Assembly: GCA_900549685.1 (NCBI GenBank)
Contig: UROX01000051.1
Coordinates: forward strand, 1-14,550
Reading direction: 5' to 3'
DNA: 14,550 nt
From: an uncultured Alistipes sp.
GTDB taxonomy: Bacteria > Bacteroidota > Bacteroidia > Bacteroidales > Rikenellaceae
The position numbers and the translations under genes were made by a program. Under the pieces are notes generated by a model. That model had not been told where the DNA came from. It did no database searches and worked only from the letters and a program-made list of their open reading frames with translations. Shown one piece after another: positions 1-6,421 of the stretch (the stretch's first letter is position 1; the number at the start of each line of letters is the position of its first letter).

Positions 1-54
1 AGATCGGAACGACAGGAAAACGAAAAATTATAAACGTTTAAATATCCACAGAGA

Positions 55-417
55 ATGTACATTTTTTGCATTGTTTTGATTTTGATCGCGAGTGTGCTGA
101 TTATACTTGCGGTTTTGGCCCAAAGCCCCAAAAGCGGCATGGCAGCCAATTTCGGCGCATCGAATCAGGTGATGGGGGTTCGTCAGACCGCAGATTTCCT
201 TGAGAAATTCACATGGGGACTCGCCATCTCGATCGTCGTTCTGAGCCTCGCAGCCACGATGACGATGCCCACGGCAGGCATTTCGTCCAGCAAAAGCGGC
301 GTAGAAAAAGCATTGGAACAGTCACTCGAAGGCAATCAGAATCTTCTGCCCTCGGCTCCCGCAACCGAAGCCGATGCAGCCACCGAAGCTCCTGCCGAAG
401 AAGCGGCAGCCGAATAA
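55..417 (+). CDS. secG: Preprotein translocase subunit SecG
   Basis: SecG is the small non-essential subunit of the SecYEG channel in the inner membrane and helps SecA-driven protein export. The 120-residue product begins with a hydrophobic segment (about residues 2-22), then a short loop with QSPKSGMAANFG and the conserved SecG-type stretch ending near NQVMGVRQTADFLEK, then a second hydrophobic segment (about residues 53-72). The two-helix layout and loop motif are typical of the family. The tail after residue 75 is long and rich in Ala and Glu, as is common in Bacteroidota SecG. The start at 55 is chosen because it leaves almost nothing ahead of the first helix, and the upstream DNA is A-rich rather than carrying a Shine-Dalgarno site. 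A frame reading ...RQENEKL then stop at 31-33 could be the tail of a preceding gene, but other frames are also open there. A hairpin terminator follows at 485-514. Confidence 0.93.
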   Translation: MYIFCIVLILIASVLIILAVLAQSPKSGMAANFGASNQVMGVRQTADFLEKFTWGLAISIVVLSLAATMTMPTAGISSSKSGVEKALEQSLEGNQNLLPSAPATEADAATEAPAEEAAAE

Positions 418-484
418 CGATCCGATCCGCCCGTCCGATCTCCGGAACACGACACGGACCGAGGATCTCACATCGCAAAACAAT

Positions 485-514
485 GAAGGTATCCGCAAGG
501 GTACCTTCTCTTTT
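485..514 (+). terminator. Intrinsic terminator after secG
   Basis: The arms 485-494 and 499-508 can form a 10-bp stem with one G-U pair, closed by a GCAA tetraloop and followed by TCTTTT. It lies 68 bases after the secG stop and 15 bases before the acetyltransferase start, so it probably ends the secG transcript and separates the two genes. Confidence 0.8.
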
Positions 515-528
515 ATTCTCCCCGAACC

Positions 529-957
529 ATGATCCGCCCTTTCGAACCGCAAGACATGGACGCCGTGCTGGATATCTGGCTGCGTTGTTCCGTTTCGGCC
601 CACTCGTTCATCGACCGGGCTTACTGGGAAAAACAACTGGATGCCATGCGCAGACACTACCTGCCATCCGCCCGGACTTTCGTCCATCAGGACGACGCGA
701 CCAGGCGCATAACAGGCTTCGTATCCCTGACCGGAAATTTCGTCGCCGCCCTGTTCGTCGATCCCGACTGTCAGAGCGAGGGTATCGGCCGAAATCTGCT
801 CGGACGAGCTGACTCGCTGCACGAAAACCTCCGGTTGAGCGTTTATGCGGAAAACCTGAAAGCCGTCCGCTTCTATCTCCGTCAGGGATTCCGAATCACA
901 GGACAGCAGAACGACCCGGACACGGGGCATGAAGAGTTGTCCATGCAGCGGGGATAA
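529..957 (+). CDS. GNAT-family N-acetyltransferase, YjaB-like
   Basis: Predicted cytoplasmic acetyl-CoA-dependent N-acetyltransferase of 142 residues, a normal single-domain GNAT length. The opening MIRPFEPQDMDAVLDIWLRC is the usual GNAT beta1-alpha1 start. Motif A is VAALFVDPDCQSEGIGRNLL at residues 72-91, with the acetyl-CoA pyrophosphate-binding Q-x-x-G-x-G at 82-87. Motif B is SVYAENLKAVRFYLRQGFRITG at about 104-125. The order and spacing, including the early IW-x-R-SV-x-AH segment and the late FY-x-x-x-GF, match what I know of E. coli YjaB. The acceptor substrate cannot be read from the sequence. The start at 529 is chosen because the protein opens directly on beta1. It follows the secG terminator, and I see no clear -7 box before it. 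Confidence 0.85.
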   Translation: MIRPFEPQDMDAVLDIWLRCSVSAHSFIDRAYWEKQLDAMRRHYLPSARTFVHQDDATRRITGFVSLTGNFVAALFVDPDCQSEGIGRNLLGRADSLHENLRLSVYAENLKAVRFYLRQGFRITGQQNDPDTGHEELSMQRG

Positions 958-1311
958 AAAACATTCCGACCATATTTTCGCTCCGGCACGAACCACGCAA
1001 GAAAGAACGGCAACTACCTGAATTTTTCTGCTATCGGTCGAACAGGGGAAAAGTCGGATCACCGCAACCGCAACGGGAAATTCGGTCCGGAACGTTACTC
1101 CGCAATCATATCCGACCGGTCCCGCCGCCGCGGTCCGGATTTTCCGGAACGAAAATCGTATAAGCCCCGACCGGATTTTTACCGGAACGACACTTCGACG
1201 GTACAGAAGTTCGATTACCCGGCATTCCGCCCCAGCGGATGCGAGGAAAATCCTCGGAAACATGGTCGCGAGCGAATCGGAGGCAGCTTGCCCGAAACGA
1301 AAAACATAACC
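958..1311. other. Intergenic region between the acetyltransferase and the AraC-type gene
   Basis: About 350 bases without a convincing gene. The longest open frames crossing it run antisense into flanking genes and look like shadows. A small inverted repeat (TCCGGA at 1134-1139 and at 1143-1148, loop TTT) is visible, as is a weak -7-like TATTTTCG at 973-980 that deviates from TAnnTTTG. Neither is enough to call a terminator or promoter. Confidence 0.4.
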
Positions 1312-2163
1312 ATGAAAAGCACGACAAACTGGCCGGTTCACCAAATGGCCCGGATATTCGCCCACGGAATATCGGTCAAGACCATAAGTCCGTCCTCGAT
1401 CGTCGAACCCGTTACATACGATCATTCGGACGATTACTACATTTTCGGCCGGATCGAAGAAGGATATTGCCGCGCCTGCATCGATTTCGAAGAATTCCGA
1501 TACTCGAAAAACGAAACGATGTTCATCCGTCCCGGACAGGTCCACCGCTTCATCGACGCCTCCGGACTGAAAGCCCAAATGCTCATTATCGACAGTGCCC
1601 TCGTAAACGAAAGCGACAAACTCGTGTTCGAAGAGTATGCACCCAACGCTCGTCCGCTGCCGATGGACGACCGGAGCAGGGAGGAAACAGGCACGCTCTT
1701 CGCCCTGCTTGCCGACCGTATCGGGCGGATGGAAGACGAGACTTCGCCGGCAATCGTCCGACATTTGTCGTCGGCCATCGTCGGAATTTTCGCCGAAGCG
1801 GCTCGAAAAAACGGAAAAGACCGGCCGGCCGACCGACGGTATGCACAAATCGCCTAGCTTTTCAGAAAGCTCCTCGACGAAAAGCTGCACGAAAACCGGA
1901 AACCGTCCTATTACGCAGATGCACTGCATATCACGCCGGGTTATCTCAATGAAGCCGTCAGGCACACTACGGGATCGAGTGTCGGACAAAATATCCGAAA
2001 CGAACTGGTGCTGCGAGCCAAAAGAATGCTCGTCCACACCCCGAAAAGCGTCGGAGAAATCGCACGGGAACTGGGTTTCGAAGACCCTGCCTATTTCACC
2101 CGGCTATTCACCCGCCAGACCGGCATGGCGCCCGTCGCGTTCAAGAAAAAATACCTCGGATAG
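1312..2163 (+). pseudogene. AraC-family transcriptional regulator interrupted by an in-frame TAG
   Basis: AraC-family regulators pair an N-terminal effector-sensing domain with a C-terminal double helix-turn-helix. Codons 1-181 (1312-1854) encode a cupin-like sensor half: a YYIFGRIEEG segment near residue 43, then FIRPGQVHRF, which is typical of AraC sensor barrels. Codon 182 (1855-1857) is TAG. The same frame continues without any shift for 101 codons, giving an intact HTH half: ITPGYLNEAVR, then SVGEIARELGF, then FTRLFTRQTGMAP, and ends at TAG 2161-2163. The combined length of about 283 codons is normal for the family, so a single sense-to-TAG change (from AAG, CAG or GAG, for example) explains the break. 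TAG also ends the ferredoxin and TSCPD genes here, so general recoding is unlikely. I prefer ATG 1312 over the in-frame TTG at 1288, although GGAGG lies just before the TTG. Any truncated product would lack the DNA-binding domain. Its target is unknown. Confidence 0.8.
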
Positions 2164-2211
2164 TCCAATCGTTCCCCCGATCCGTCCATGTCCGGTCCGG
2201 AAAATCGCATG

Positions 2212-2219
2212 TATTTTTG
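2212..2219 (+). promoter_or_regulatory. Putative Bacteroidota -7 box for the ferredoxin gene
   Basis: TATTTTTG matches the Bacteroidota -7 consensus TAnnTTTG and lies 30 bases before the ATG at 2250. No good TTTG appears at the -33 position, so this is a partial match. If used, transcription would begin near 2225, which excludes the in-frame TTG at 2217 as start codon. Confidence 0.45.
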
Positions 2220-2249
2220 CGGTCGAATCATTCATCTGCTCCCAAGAAA

Positions 2250-2471
2250 ATGAAAAACAAACGCAGCACTCCTTTCGTAAAGACGGACACGCGCCACTGC
2301 ATCGCCTGCTGGAAATGCGTGGACGCCTGCCCAAAACAAGTCATAGAGAAAATACGGGTTTTGTGGCACAAACACATCGTCATCGGAAACGGCGACGCGT
2401 GCGTCGGTTGCCTGAAATGCGTCAGAACCTGTCCGCGGAAAGTGTTCACGGCTATCGACGACGCCCGGTAG
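2250..2471 (+). CDS. Small 2[4Fe-4S] ferredoxin-like protein
   Basis: A 73-residue, probably cytoplasmic electron carrier with two full CxxCxxCxxxC motifs: Cys17, 20, 23, 27 (CIACWKCVDAC) and Cys51, 54, 57, 61 (CVGCLKCVRTC). Pro follows the last Cys of the first motif and also Cys61 of the second, as in bacterial 2[4Fe-4S] ferredoxins. The basic linker between the motifs contains HKHIVIGNGDA. The start at 2250 is chosen over the TTG at 2217 because a -7 box overlaps the latter and the A-rich AAGAAA run directly precedes the ATG. It lies 86 bases after the broken AraC-type gene and is followed by a strong terminator, so it is probably monocistronic. The redox partner is not identifiable; similar small proteins in Bacteroidota often sit near regulators and membrane redox proteins, but no partner is visible here. 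Confidence 0.85.
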   Translation: MKNKRSTPFVKTDTRHCIACWKCVDACPKQVIEKIRVLWHKHIVIGNGDACVGCLKCVRTCPRKVFTAIDDAR

Positions 2472-2809
2472 GGGAGAACTCCGGCCGAATCTTCCGGCCA
2501 TCGGGACACCTCCCGTACACCATCGCTTCACGATGCACGGCCGACACGATCACCCGCGAAAACGGAACAGCCTCCGGAGGGAACCATACACGAAAAAGAA
2601 GCAGGGAAAGCATGCGAGCTTTTCCCTGCTTCTTTTATAAAAACTTATACGAAGATCCCTCCCTTCCGAAAATCAGAGGAAGCCGATCCGCATACATGCC
2701 TCTATCGCACAGGCGACGATAGTAGAGATAAACAGCCGCCCCCGTACATGCAACCGGACCGCAGAAACTCGTCGTACCGCAGACGCCGCAGAACCGGCGG
2801 AGCGAATCG
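2472..2809. other. Convergent intergenic region
   Basis: 338 bases between the ends of the converging ferredoxin and PKD-protein genes. Apart from the bidirectional terminator at 2594-2640, I see only a weak CTATCG/CGATAG inverted repeat near 2702-2722. No coding frame here has plausible composition or a start signal. Confidence 0.5.
2594..2640. terminator. Bidirectional intrinsic terminator
   Basis: A perfect 16-bp stem, left arm AAAAGAAGCAGGGAAA (2594-2609) and right arm 2621-2636, with an 11-base loop. The outer A/T pairs supply a T-run on whichever strand is transcribed. It lies between the + strand ferredoxin gene and the - strand secreted-protein block, and can stop both. Confidence 0.9.
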
Positions 2810-3901
2810 TTATCGGGTGACTACCTCCCAGACCTTGATCCGGCTGTCTTTTCCGGCAGGCCCCTCGACTGTCAGCGACACGGTCCACTCTCCGACTTTT
2901 TCGTAACGGTGGATCGGATACTGCTCTTCGGAGCGCGTTCCGTCCCCGAAATCCCATACCCGCCGGGTCACTTCGCCCCGCGAACGGTCTTCGAACCGGA
3001 TGATGCGTCCGTTGCGGTCGATTTCGGCGAAGCTCCAGTCGGCTTCGATCTTCGGCCGGAGCGACTCTTCGAGCGGCATGAGCCGGAAGGCGTTCAGGAA
3101 AGACCCGTCGCGGATCATCCGGAAATCATGGGACAGGCACATCACCGGATCGGCCTTGGGCTTATCGACATCGAAATCGATCATGCACCACGACATGCCG
3201 ATCAGCTCATCCTCCCGCAGACGGGAAACGACCGACGCGGCGATGCCCTCGGGCGAAGCGTAATCGAAAGGCGTAATATAGAATTCCATCCTCAGCACGC
3301 CGCTCTCGCCCGGAGCGAAATCGTAATCGTAGGCGACGTTGGCATAGGGAAAGTCCTTGATCCACGGCGTGGCACCCCACACCATCGCCCAGTCCTTCCC
3401 GTGCCGGACAGGCGTGAATATATGGTAATTCTGGGCGTGGGCGCCATGTCCTTTGAAGTGCAGATCGCTCACCGGCAACTTGTTCAGGTTGCCGTTATCC
3501 TCCTTGATGAACGGGCCGCCCGACAGATCGGCATCGACGACCAGTTCGAAAATATCCTGCCGGAGTCCGGCATCGGTGAAATCCCAGCTGTCGTCGTAGG
3601 CTTCCAAGTAGAAATAGAGCCTGTTCTCTCCGTTCACCCAGCCGACCTTGACGGTCAGGTCGAACTCTTTCGGGTCGAGAGCTGTACCCCGTCCTCCGTG
3701 CGTATCGTACAGTTCGGACAGACCGATGGCATAACTGTCGGGCACCATGTCCCAATCCGAGAAATTGCCGTCAATGCGGGGGATCGCCGTGCGGGGAAAC
3801 TGGAATATCCTGTATTCCCTGTCGGGCCGTGCGAACGCCTGTGCCTGCTGAATGGCCGCACCTGCCAGCACCGCGACGACCAGTAATCTGATTATTTTCA
3901 T
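2810..3901 (-). CDS. Secreted CBM9-like and PKD domain protein
   Basis: Predicted exported 363-residue protein. Residues 1-22 form a Sec signal peptide (MKIIRLLVVAVLAGAAIQQAQA). Residues 35-270 resemble the CBM9/DOMON-like beta-sandwich: IPRIDGNFSDWDMV at 40-53, then the paired strands RLYFYLEAYDDSWDF (94-108) and DIFELVVDADLSGG (116-129). Residues 283-363 are a PKD domain with WDFGDGTRS at 316-324. There is no obvious catalytic domain, so I infer glycan binding or a scaffold role. The ATG at 3901 is chosen because it starts directly on the signal peptide; the open frame extends to 4054 but the extra residues are basic and Cys-containing with no start logic. It is the last gene in the minus-strand block, 350 bases from the preceding gene and beyond a hairpin, so it may be transcribed separately. 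The family assignment comes from motifs only. Confidence 0.82.
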   Translation of the reverse strand: MKIIRLLVVAVLAGAAIQQAQAFARPDREYRIFQFPRTAIPRIDGNFSDWDMVPDSYAIGLSELYDTHGGRGTALDPKEFDLTVKVGWVNGENRLYFYLEAYDDSWDFTDAGLRQDIFELVVDADLSGGPFIKEDNGNLNKLPVSDLHFKGHGAHAQNYHIFTPVRHGKDWAMVWGATPWIKDFPYANVAYDYDFAPGESGVLRMEFYITPFDYASPEGIAASVVSRLREDELIGMSWCMIDFDVDKPKADPVMCLSHDFRMIRDGSFLNAFRLMPLEESLRPKIEADWSFAEIDRNGRIIRFEDRSRGEVTRRVWDFGDGTRSEEQYPIHRYEKVGEWTVSLTVEGPAGKDSRIKVWEVVTR

Positions 3902-4251
3902 CTTATCGTATTTTAACGTTTTCGTATATTTTACTCCGGCCCGCCGTCGAGACGAAACGGCGCGATGTCCGCATAGGAGAGCGGCACCCGCATTTCCGAC
4001 CGGAAACAGGCAATCCCGCACTCCGAAGCACCGCTTCCCGGCGACACTGTTCACCTCCGGCCGATTGTCATCCGCGACCCGACGACAGCGTATACGGATC
4101 GCCCTGCGAAATCGAGGGTCACGGATCGCCGCCCGAAAAGCGGTCTCCGAATCGCAGCGCCGGACCGAGAGACAGCCTTTCCCCGATCGGAAAGGGCCGG
4201 AAGCACCCCCGAAAGGCGGCTTCCGGCCCCGACCGTCATGTCCGGAGCGGT
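3902..4251. other. Gap inside the minus-strand secreted-protein block
   Basis: 350 bases without a supported gene. A 62-codon minus-strand frame (4051-4239) spans much of it, but it runs through the hairpin at 4194-4229, has no promoter and has shadow-like composition. I see no clean TAnnTTTG box for the downstream PKD-protein gene. Confidence 0.4.
4190..4229 (-). terminator. Hairpin after the 718-residue protein gene
   Basis: GGGCCGGAAGC (4194-4204) pairs perfectly with GCTTCCGGCCC (4219-4229), an 11-bp GC-rich stem. On the minus strand it is followed only by a short TTT, so it may be a weak or partial terminator, or an RNA-stabilising 3' hairpin. It lies 22 bases past the stop of the upstream gene and could lower expression of the PKD-protein gene relative to the first three. 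Confidence 0.6.
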
Positions 4252-6408
4252 TTATTTTTTGCTCCGTCCGGATTTCGTCTCGGCCTCCCGGTCGAGCAGA
4301 TAGTAGATGTTATCGGCAATGGCGGAAGGCGGAATGAACATACCTCCGTAATTGCCGGTCACGGCATTGTGCGTATCGGGGAAGCAATAGTCGAAAGCCC
4401 CCTGTTTGTAACGCTCGTACGTCTCGGGAATGTTGTGAGGACGCCAGTTATCGTCGGTGTGCACGTTCATCCAGCGGATAGCGGCGTTGGTGATTCCGCG
4501 GTGGAATTTCAACCAGTCGATTTCGGGATCGACTTCGTCCCAGCGAATGCCGTTGGCGGCGGACTGGGCGAACACGGACAATACCTCCCACTGCACATGA
4601 TCGCGCACCCAGTTGGCGAAATACCAGTCGCTGGAACTGAGCACGGGTTTGGTATTGTAGAGCATCGGGATATCGTCCGGCTCCCAGAGGTGGGTGAAGG
4701 GCAGGAGGGTCCGCATCCAGTAAACGGCTTTCTGTTTGTACTTCTCGTCTCCGAACTGTTCGTAGGCCTTGTAGTTGGCCACGGCGGCATGTCCGGCGGC
4801 AAGCAGGTTGGCGGCATGCAGCGGCGTTTCCCAGAAATCGCCGCCCTCGGGCCGCGTCATCGGCATGCAGAAATCGATCGCCTTGCGGGCAGCATTCAGG
4901 AAACGCTCCTCTCCGGTCCGACGACCGATTTCGAGCAGCTCCATCGCCGGCAGGATGGTGATATCGAGAGCCGTAGCACCGTCGAGGCCCATCGGCTCGA
5001 CGAAAGAAGTAGCCACCTTGAAATCGTCCTTGCGGTAGTGGCGGCCGTCGGGTTCGAAAGCGAAGGAGCCGTCGGGACGCTGAATGGCGAGAATGTCGTC
5101 GCCCTGTTTGACGAGACGGGCACGGATTTCCTCTTGGGAAAGCACTTTGGCCGGAGCGGCGCTTTTCGGACGAAGGGACTCGACCTTGGCCTGCAACTGT
5201 TTGACGACTTCAGACTTCGGGTTCTCCTTCATGTACCGGGCCAGAAATCCGGGAACATGAGGACCCGCCTCGTTTTCGGAACGCTGCACGACACCGAATC
5301 CGCGGCCCTCGTGCCAGAGGTTCGTGTTATAGGCACCGGCCATGCGGTCGAGCGCATCGCGGTAATCCCATTTCGGAGCGGAGGGTTCGGGCAATCCGTG
5401 GCGTTTCACCCAGTCGGTCACGACATCCACGCTATTGCCTTTACTGAGCCACAGTTCGGCGTCGAACCGGACCTTCTCGCCGATACGCAGTTCGACGGGC
5501 ACCTGTGCGTAGATTTCGTTCTCGTGCCCTTCGACCGAAGCGTCGGGAATCATCAGTCCCATCAGCTGGTTGTTCATCCGGTCCACGAAATTAGGCGAAG
5601 CGAATACCGGCTGCGGATGCTGGGTGCGATAGTTGAACCAGCGTGCCGCCACGGCGTTGGGGTCCCAGGCCAGACCGATGCCGTCGCCTTCATGGCTGAT
5701 GGCCATCACCGGCACCGACACCTTGTTGGGGTGGGGGGCCACACGCAGCGCCCACGGGTCTTTGAAAAAGTCCGAACCGCTGGTCCACTCGTCGCCGACG
5801 GCCCAGTCCACGCCGGGCAGGATCGCATCGTCTTTCTTCGTACCGAACGACGATTCGCCCACCTTGAGCCACGGACCGCGGATGTAACGCAACGTATAGT
5901 TGCCCGTAGCCGTCAGATCGTAGGAGAGCCGGACGAAAGGAGAATCCTTTTCGAGCGTCACGGTTACCGTTCCCGTCAGGGCAGGCTCGGTATAGGGATA
6001 GTGCATCCAGTTGTCGAAAGAGGTACCCTGAAGCATATCGCGCACAACGACCGACCGGACATCGAAAACAAGGCTTTCGCCCTTGTCGTCCGCACAGCGC
6101 ACGACCGTATCGGCCTCCAGACGCATCGGAATGTCCTGATCGAGAATCATAATCTCGCCCAGATGGTCCAGCACGGCCATCAGTTTGCCGTCGGGGGTAC
6201 GGATCTCGCCCCAGCCCCAGCCTTTGATGCGTTTGAAGAAATCGAGCGTAATGCGGTCGTTGGCGAGCGTCGTCGCCTCCCCGACATAGCTGCTCTGTTT
6301 GAATTGCGGCGTCGGAACGCCTTCGTCCGCCCGCAGCGTGCCGGAGAAAATCCCCGGCAGGAAGAAGGCTGCGAGCAAAACACTAAAAACGGTTTTTCTC
6401 ATTTTCAT
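4252..6408 (-). CDS. Large secreted protein of unassigned family, probable carbohydrate-active enzyme
   Basis: I do not recognise the family. The 718-residue product has a Sec signal peptide at about residues 1-27 (charged MKMRK, hydrophobic core, AD at the end). Residues 30-330 look like a beta-sandwich: many short strands, for example TGTVTVTLEKDSPFVRLSYD at 145-164, and aromatic-rich loops such as IKGWGWGEIRTPDGK (61-75). Residues 335-710 are helical with Gly/Trp-rich turns: FWETPLHAANLLAAGHAAVANY at about 525-546, THLWEPDDIPMLYNTKP at 572-588, and FDYCFPDTHNAVTGNYGGM at 672-690. A beta-sandwich joined to a helical toroid is a layout known from several polysaccharide lyase and glycoside hydrolase families, which is why I suggest that type of enzyme. 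Candidate acidic and His residues exist, but I cannot name a catalytic set. It starts 13 bases after the stop of the GH99-like gene, so it belongs to the same operon. Confidence 0.75.
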   Translation of the reverse strand: MKMRKTVFSVLLAAFFLPGIFSGTLRADEGVPTPQFKQSSYVGEATTLANDRITLDFFKRIKGWGWGEIRTPDGKLMAVLDHLGEIMILDQDIPMRLEADTVVRCADDKGESLVFDVRSVVVRDMLQGTSFDNWMHYPYTEPALTGTVTVTLEKDSPFVRLSYDLTATGNYTLRYIRGPWLKVGESSFGTKKDDAILPGVDWAVGDEWTSGSDFFKDPWALRVAPHPNKVSVPVMAISHEGDGIGLAWDPNAVAARWFNYRTQHPQPVFASPNFVDRMNNQLMGLMIPDASVEGHENEIYAQVPVELRIGEKVRFDAELWLSKGNSVDVVTDWVKRHGLPEPSAPKWDYRDALDRMAGAYNTNLWHEGRGFGVVQRSENEAGPHVPGFLARYMKENPKSEVVKQLQAKVESLRPKSAAPAKVLSQEEIRARLVKQGDDILAIQRPDGSFAFEPDGRHYRKDDFKVATSFVEPMGLDGATALDITILPAMELLEIGRRTGEERFLNAARKAIDFCMPMTRPEGGDFWETPLHAANLLAAGHAAVANYKAYEQFGDEKYKQKAVYWMRTLLPFTHLWEPDDIPMLYNTKPVLSSSDWYFANWVRDHVQWEVLSVFAQSAANGIRWDEVDPEIDWLKFHRGITNAAIRWMNVHTDDNWRPHNIPETYERYKQGAFDYCFPDTHNAVTGNYGGMFIPPSAIADNIYYLLDREAETKSGRSKK

Positions 6409-6421
6409 TCAGGTTAGTCGG

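Noticed and set aside
31..40. 10-base palindrome TAAACGTTTA before secG
   Set aside because: Short and AT-rich; likely chance, with no second copy or promoter element near it.
322..2037. 571-codon minus-strand open frame
   Set aside because: It is antisense to secG, the acetyltransferase and the AraC-type gene, crosses the secG terminator and has low-complexity Arg/Ser/Phe-rich composition. It is a shadow caused by GC-rich codon use.
2909..3886. 325-codon plus-strand open frame
   Set aside because: Antisense to the CBM9-like and PKD gene, which has a signal peptide and the WDFGDG motif.
3902..4054. N-terminal extension of the CBM9-like and PKD protein
   Set aside because: It would place 51 unrelated residues before a clear signal peptide.
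4369..6417. 682-codon plus-strand open frame
   Set aside because: Antisense across nearly the whole 718-residue protein gene; the minus-strand frame has a signal peptide and operon spacing, this one has neither.
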